From NCBI RefSeq assembly GCF_021917145.1, contig NC_061061.1, positions 11,943,448-12,007,447 on the forward strand: a DNA stretch of 64,000 bases, read 5' to 3'. Every line of letters starts with the position of its first letter. The stretch's first letter is position 1. Below, piece after piece: positions 52,379 to 64,000 of this stretch. The position numbers and the translations under genes are program-made. The DNA is from Hypomesus transpacificus (lineage: Eukaryota; Chordata; Actinopteri; Osmeriformes; Osmeridae). The notes under the pieces were generated by a model. It had not been told where the DNA came from. It did no database searches and worked only from the letters and a program-made list of their open reading frames with translations.

Positions 52379-54755
52379 ATTATGGGATAGGAATGTGATC
52401 CTTCTTGTCCCTCTATATCCCCATGGGAACAAAACAACAGCCTTCCCTAGGTGAGAAAGAATGAAATAGCCACATATGGCCCAGACTCGGTACTCAGCCA
52501 TGCAGGAAAGGCACACGTCAGAGCTGAGGCAGAATGCACTGCCAGTCGCCTGTGTGCGCGCGTGCATGCGTATGAATATTTTGGGTTGGAGGTGTTGTCA
52601 GGGGGATAGGGGTGGAGAGGAAGCGCTGAGCAGCGTGCACATTGGTGATGGTGGTGGAGGGGGAGGGGGGGGAGAGAGAGAGAGAGAGAGAGAGGAGGAG
52701 AGGGGGGCGTGATAAGGGAAGGGAGGGGGGGCTCTGAATATTATGGGATGTATGCTGTTACGCAGGAGGTGGAGGGGAGAATGCTGCCAGTATGGAAAGA
52801 GTGCACGTCCTCTTCTTTGTGTGCTTGCGTGTGAGAGGAGGAGGCATAGCATCCACCAGATGATAACAGACAATGGCCTGCTAGGGGCTTTTGGTGCCTC
52901 ACAGTGTGAGGTAAGATACTGGGGGGTGTCCATCTGCTAATATGAGGGGAAACACCAAAAAACCCAACCTCTAAATGACTTGACTTGTCAATGTCTCGAG
53001 TCTCCCTATGGTTTTGATCATCCGGTAACAGCAGGTGGAGATAAATACTTATTTGCAGACCGCCTGAGCTTTCTCAACTCGAAATTCCTCGTGTGGCCAA
53101 CAGTTTATACTCCTCCAGACCACTGTCACTGGTGACCTGTAGAGGGAGTCCAGAACACAGCGTCCAGAAAGAAAACAACTGTCTTGGATAGAACGACTTT
53201 GAGCGTGTTCCATCTGCAGATGGGCAACTTCCCGAATGGCACGTTAATATATCTGCACCACAGTCTGCATGTCTCTTCGTCTGCCTACCTGTTGGTGAAA
53301 GAATGGAGAAAATACAAATTCAACTTATAAAACAAATTTAAATCGATTTTATGAGTTTATTTGAACTAAACCCTCATTCCGATGAGACTTTCACCCCTCT
53401 CTCCTCGTGTGGTTGAAAGCCACCTGTTTACAGCTTACAATGTGCTTTTAGGATTCTATCAACAATTCTTCCTAGAAAGGTGTGTGTTTACATTCTTAGC
53501 TGTCGTCACCTGTCTGTCTACCTGTCAGCCTATAGGTTTAATCCTGTGCCCTTGCTGAATGACAACACATTAGAGCGTGACAGTTTCAAGGCCTGTGTCT
53601 GTGTGTGTCTGTGTGTGTCTGTGTGTGTCTGTGTGTGTCTGTGTGTGTCTGTGTGTGTCTGTGTGTGTATGTGTGTGTCTGTGTGTGTCTGTGTGTGTTG
53701 CTGCCTTCACCCACTTCCACTGCACCAGCTGCTAATCCACGATGCCAACAAATATCTCAAGTCTCCTCATATAAGGAGAAGAATATTATGGGATGTCCTG
53801 GGTGGGGCTTTGACACCTCACCCCCCCCTCCCCCTTCCAAACTCATTGTGATTGGTCAATCCTGAGAGCCTGGATTACCATAACATAGAGCACAGTGGTA
53901 CCAAGTGGTGAGAAAGAGATATGTTGTGTCAAAGTTTTCACCTGTTACTTAAAGAGAGGACCTTTCACAAACAAAGCCCAGAGTCCTGGTATAATACTGT
54001 CAAAGCTGACCAGGTTCATACTGAGACATAGGAGTTGCAAGGCACTGTCGAGGGATTGTACCTGGTATGCTGCTGCTGTAGGTACTGAACATCCAGCCTC
54101 TGTGTGTGTCTAGGGTCCAGTTCACTAAGAGAAAACTCAGCTCTCCTGGGTGCCCTTTTGTTAAAGAGTAGTTAGTTAGTTCGGAAGCAGGTGCATCCCC
54201 GATAGGAACAACTGTAACAGTACAGAACTCCCAGTTTGCGGCACTCACAAGTTCTGCAACTGTGCTGTGTCTTGGTCCAGCATGTTGTAGTAAGACACTC
54301 TGTGTGTACAGCACAGGCTAAATGCGTAGGCTCCCTGGTACATGTGGGCTGTTTAAGGTCTTCTGGGTACAATCCTGAACATGCCAGGTGGACAGTCTGT
54401 GAATATTATGGTCTGTCGCCAGTGGCCTAGAGTTTCCCTAGAGACCATGTGACTGGTATTTTTTTCCCTGTCTTTTTAGGAGTTGTGTTTATTATGGGAT
54501 GTATGCCGCTGAAGTATTATGGTCTGTCGAGAGGGCGGGAGGAGGAGTGTCTCCATGACAACGGGGTTGCTAAGGGGCTGGGACTAGTGGAAAGGGGATG
54601 GGTGTGTGCGTGTAGTAGAAGTGTATGTGCATGCGTGCGTGTGAGTGTGGTGGAGAGGGTGGGGGCAGGCTGAGTATTATGGTCTGTCCGTTGCGAGGTA
54701 ACTATGCAGAGTTCTGTGAGTGTTATAGAACGGAGGGGTGGAATATTATGGGATG
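52379..54755 (+). ncRNA. candidate lncRNA or chd4 leader with repeated TATTATGG motif
   Basis: Seven copies of TATTATGG lie on the plus strand, starting at about 52739, 53784, 54404, 54490, 54515, 54675 and 54744. Four continue GGATGT and three continue TCTGTC. An eighth partial match (ATTATGGGAT) is at 52379. Nearby splice-like signals are GAG/GTAAGA at 52911 (after copy 1), CTGCACCAG acceptor near 53730 and GTG/GTGAGA at 53908 around copy 2, and TGTCTTTTTAG acceptor at 54479 with GAG/GTAACT donor at 54698 around copies 4-6. AATAAA at 55160-55165 precedes chd4. No long open frame links the copies. The exon model is inference and only the motif repetition is certain. It may instead be alternative 5' UTR exons of chd4, or an enhancer. 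Confidence 0.3.
53597..53698. repeat. GTGTGTCT tandem repeat
   Basis: Twelve or so 8-bp units (GTGTGTCT, one GTGTGTAT) within the intergenic region before chd4. Confidence 0.95.
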
Positions 54756-55159
54756 TCTGCCCCCTTTGTGTGTTTGTGTGGATGTTAGCTAAGCTGTGCT
54801 AGCCACTGAGGTTGGGGGAGAGAAGGGGAGGACGGTGAGAGCAACGTGTTTAGCGGGACAATTAACTGCACCTTTTTTTCTCGATGATTTTACAGTATTT
54901 TTTAATATCATTAGTACCACTAAGGTACACTTGTTATCAAACCAAGAGAACCATCTAAATTCGGGACAACACAGTAAGTTTGTCACAAGTGCAGGGGGAT
55001 TTAGTTGCAGTACTTTAAATGACATAATGCAAGCTTTAAATGACATAATATTTTAGGTCGCGAGTGGGGCAGTATCTTACGTCTGTCACAATGTAACTAT
55101 TCAGTTCACCATGATTGACTGGTGTCCATTTTTTGCAGTGACACATGCAAATCGAAAAC

Positions 55160-55165
55160 AATAAA
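55160..55165 (+). terminator. poly(A) signal upstream of chd4
   Basis: AATAAA 129 bp before the acceptor of the first chd4 coding exon. It could end the candidate noncoding transcript. A single hexamer is weak evidence. Confidence 0.3.
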
Positions 55166-55275
55166 GACGTAATTCTAATTTACTATTTAAATAGTTGAGA
55201 CAGCACACAGTTGCTGAACATGCAGACTAGTTATTGTTTCGCTATCGTAGGCAATTGATCGTTCATTCTATGTTC

Positions 55276-55293
55276 TTTTTTTATTCCTTACAG
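55276..55293 (+). promoter_or_regulatory. splice acceptor before the chd4 ATG exon
   Basis: A long T tract followed by ATTCCTTACAG, ending at 55293. It is a strong 3' splice site 153 bp before the chd4 start codon and implies an untranslated upstream exon. Confidence 0.55.
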
Positions 55294-55446
55294 CCCCACC
55301 GCCCCCCTCCCCCCTTTCCTGGACACCCCCGTTCCATTCTCCACCACCCACACGTCATTTTCCCTCCTCCCTCGCCGACAAGATCAGGCAAGGGGGGTGT
55401 CGACGAGAGGGATTAATTGTATTAATAAACTCTTAAATATTTAAAT

Positions 55447-64000
<8,554 letters not shown>

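Noticed and set aside
52476-52712. Plus-strand frame MAQTRYSAMQERHTSEL in the chd4 upstream region
   Set aside because: Short, ends in GA-repeat sequence, with no family resemblance; treated as chance, although it lies within the candidate noncoding transcript.

Overview
The window is vertebrate nuclear DNA, almost certainly from a ray-finned fish. Evidence: intron-split genes with GT/AG junctions, many copies of a tRNA-headed SINE, Tc1-like and hAT-like repeats, long CA, CAGA and GT microsatellites, and wnt4b plus a second cdc42 gene, a combination known from fishes. The species cannot be named from the sequence.

Layout, left to right. lpcat3 (minus, first two coding exons only, rest off the left edge) lies head to head with tpi1 (plus, 7 exons, 247 aa). 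Next is a type II membrane C-type lectin gene (minus) whose large intron holds a small three-finger C2H2 zinc-finger gene on the opposite strand. Three minus-strand genes are then transcribed in tandem from high to low coordinates: mlf2 (7 exons, 248 aa), eno2 (12 coding exons, 434 aa) and atn1 (9 coding exons, 1739 aa). A cdc42 paralogue (plus, 5 coding exons, 191 aa) converges tail to tail with wnt4b (minus, 8 exons, 358 aa). About 6 kb without a recognised protein gene follows, then chd4 (plus), of which about 1006 codons lie in the window before the right edge. I rebuilt every exon listed by hand from splice sites, reading frame and family similarity. Phases close in all complete genes except the lectin, where one short exon appears to be missing, and chd4, where one coding exon carries an extra base.

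The gene set is the fish counterpart of human 12p13.31 (LPCAT3, TPI1, ATN1, ENO2, MLF2, CHD4). The added cdc42-wnt4b pair mirrors CDC42-WNT4 on human 1p36, where RERE, ENO1 and CHD5 also lie, so the window looks like one half of an ancient whole-genome-duplication paralogon. The genes do not form a single pathway. tpi1 and eno2 are glycolytic; atn1 and chd4 are nuclear corepressor or remodelling factors; cdc42 and wnt4b are signalling genes.

Most unusual signal: seven copies of the 8-mer TATTATGG, all on the plus strand and embedded in a longer motif that ends in GATGT or TCTGT, occur in about 2 kb just upstream of chd4, next to plausible splice sites and a poly(A) signal. This resembles the layout of the Chaserr lncRNA upstream of Chd2 and may mark an undescribed lncRNA or leader of chd4. 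Other points: a one-base frameshift in the chd4 PHD2 exon, a transposon whose target duplication spans an eno2 splice acceptor, and a SINE 14 nt inside an atn1 intron.
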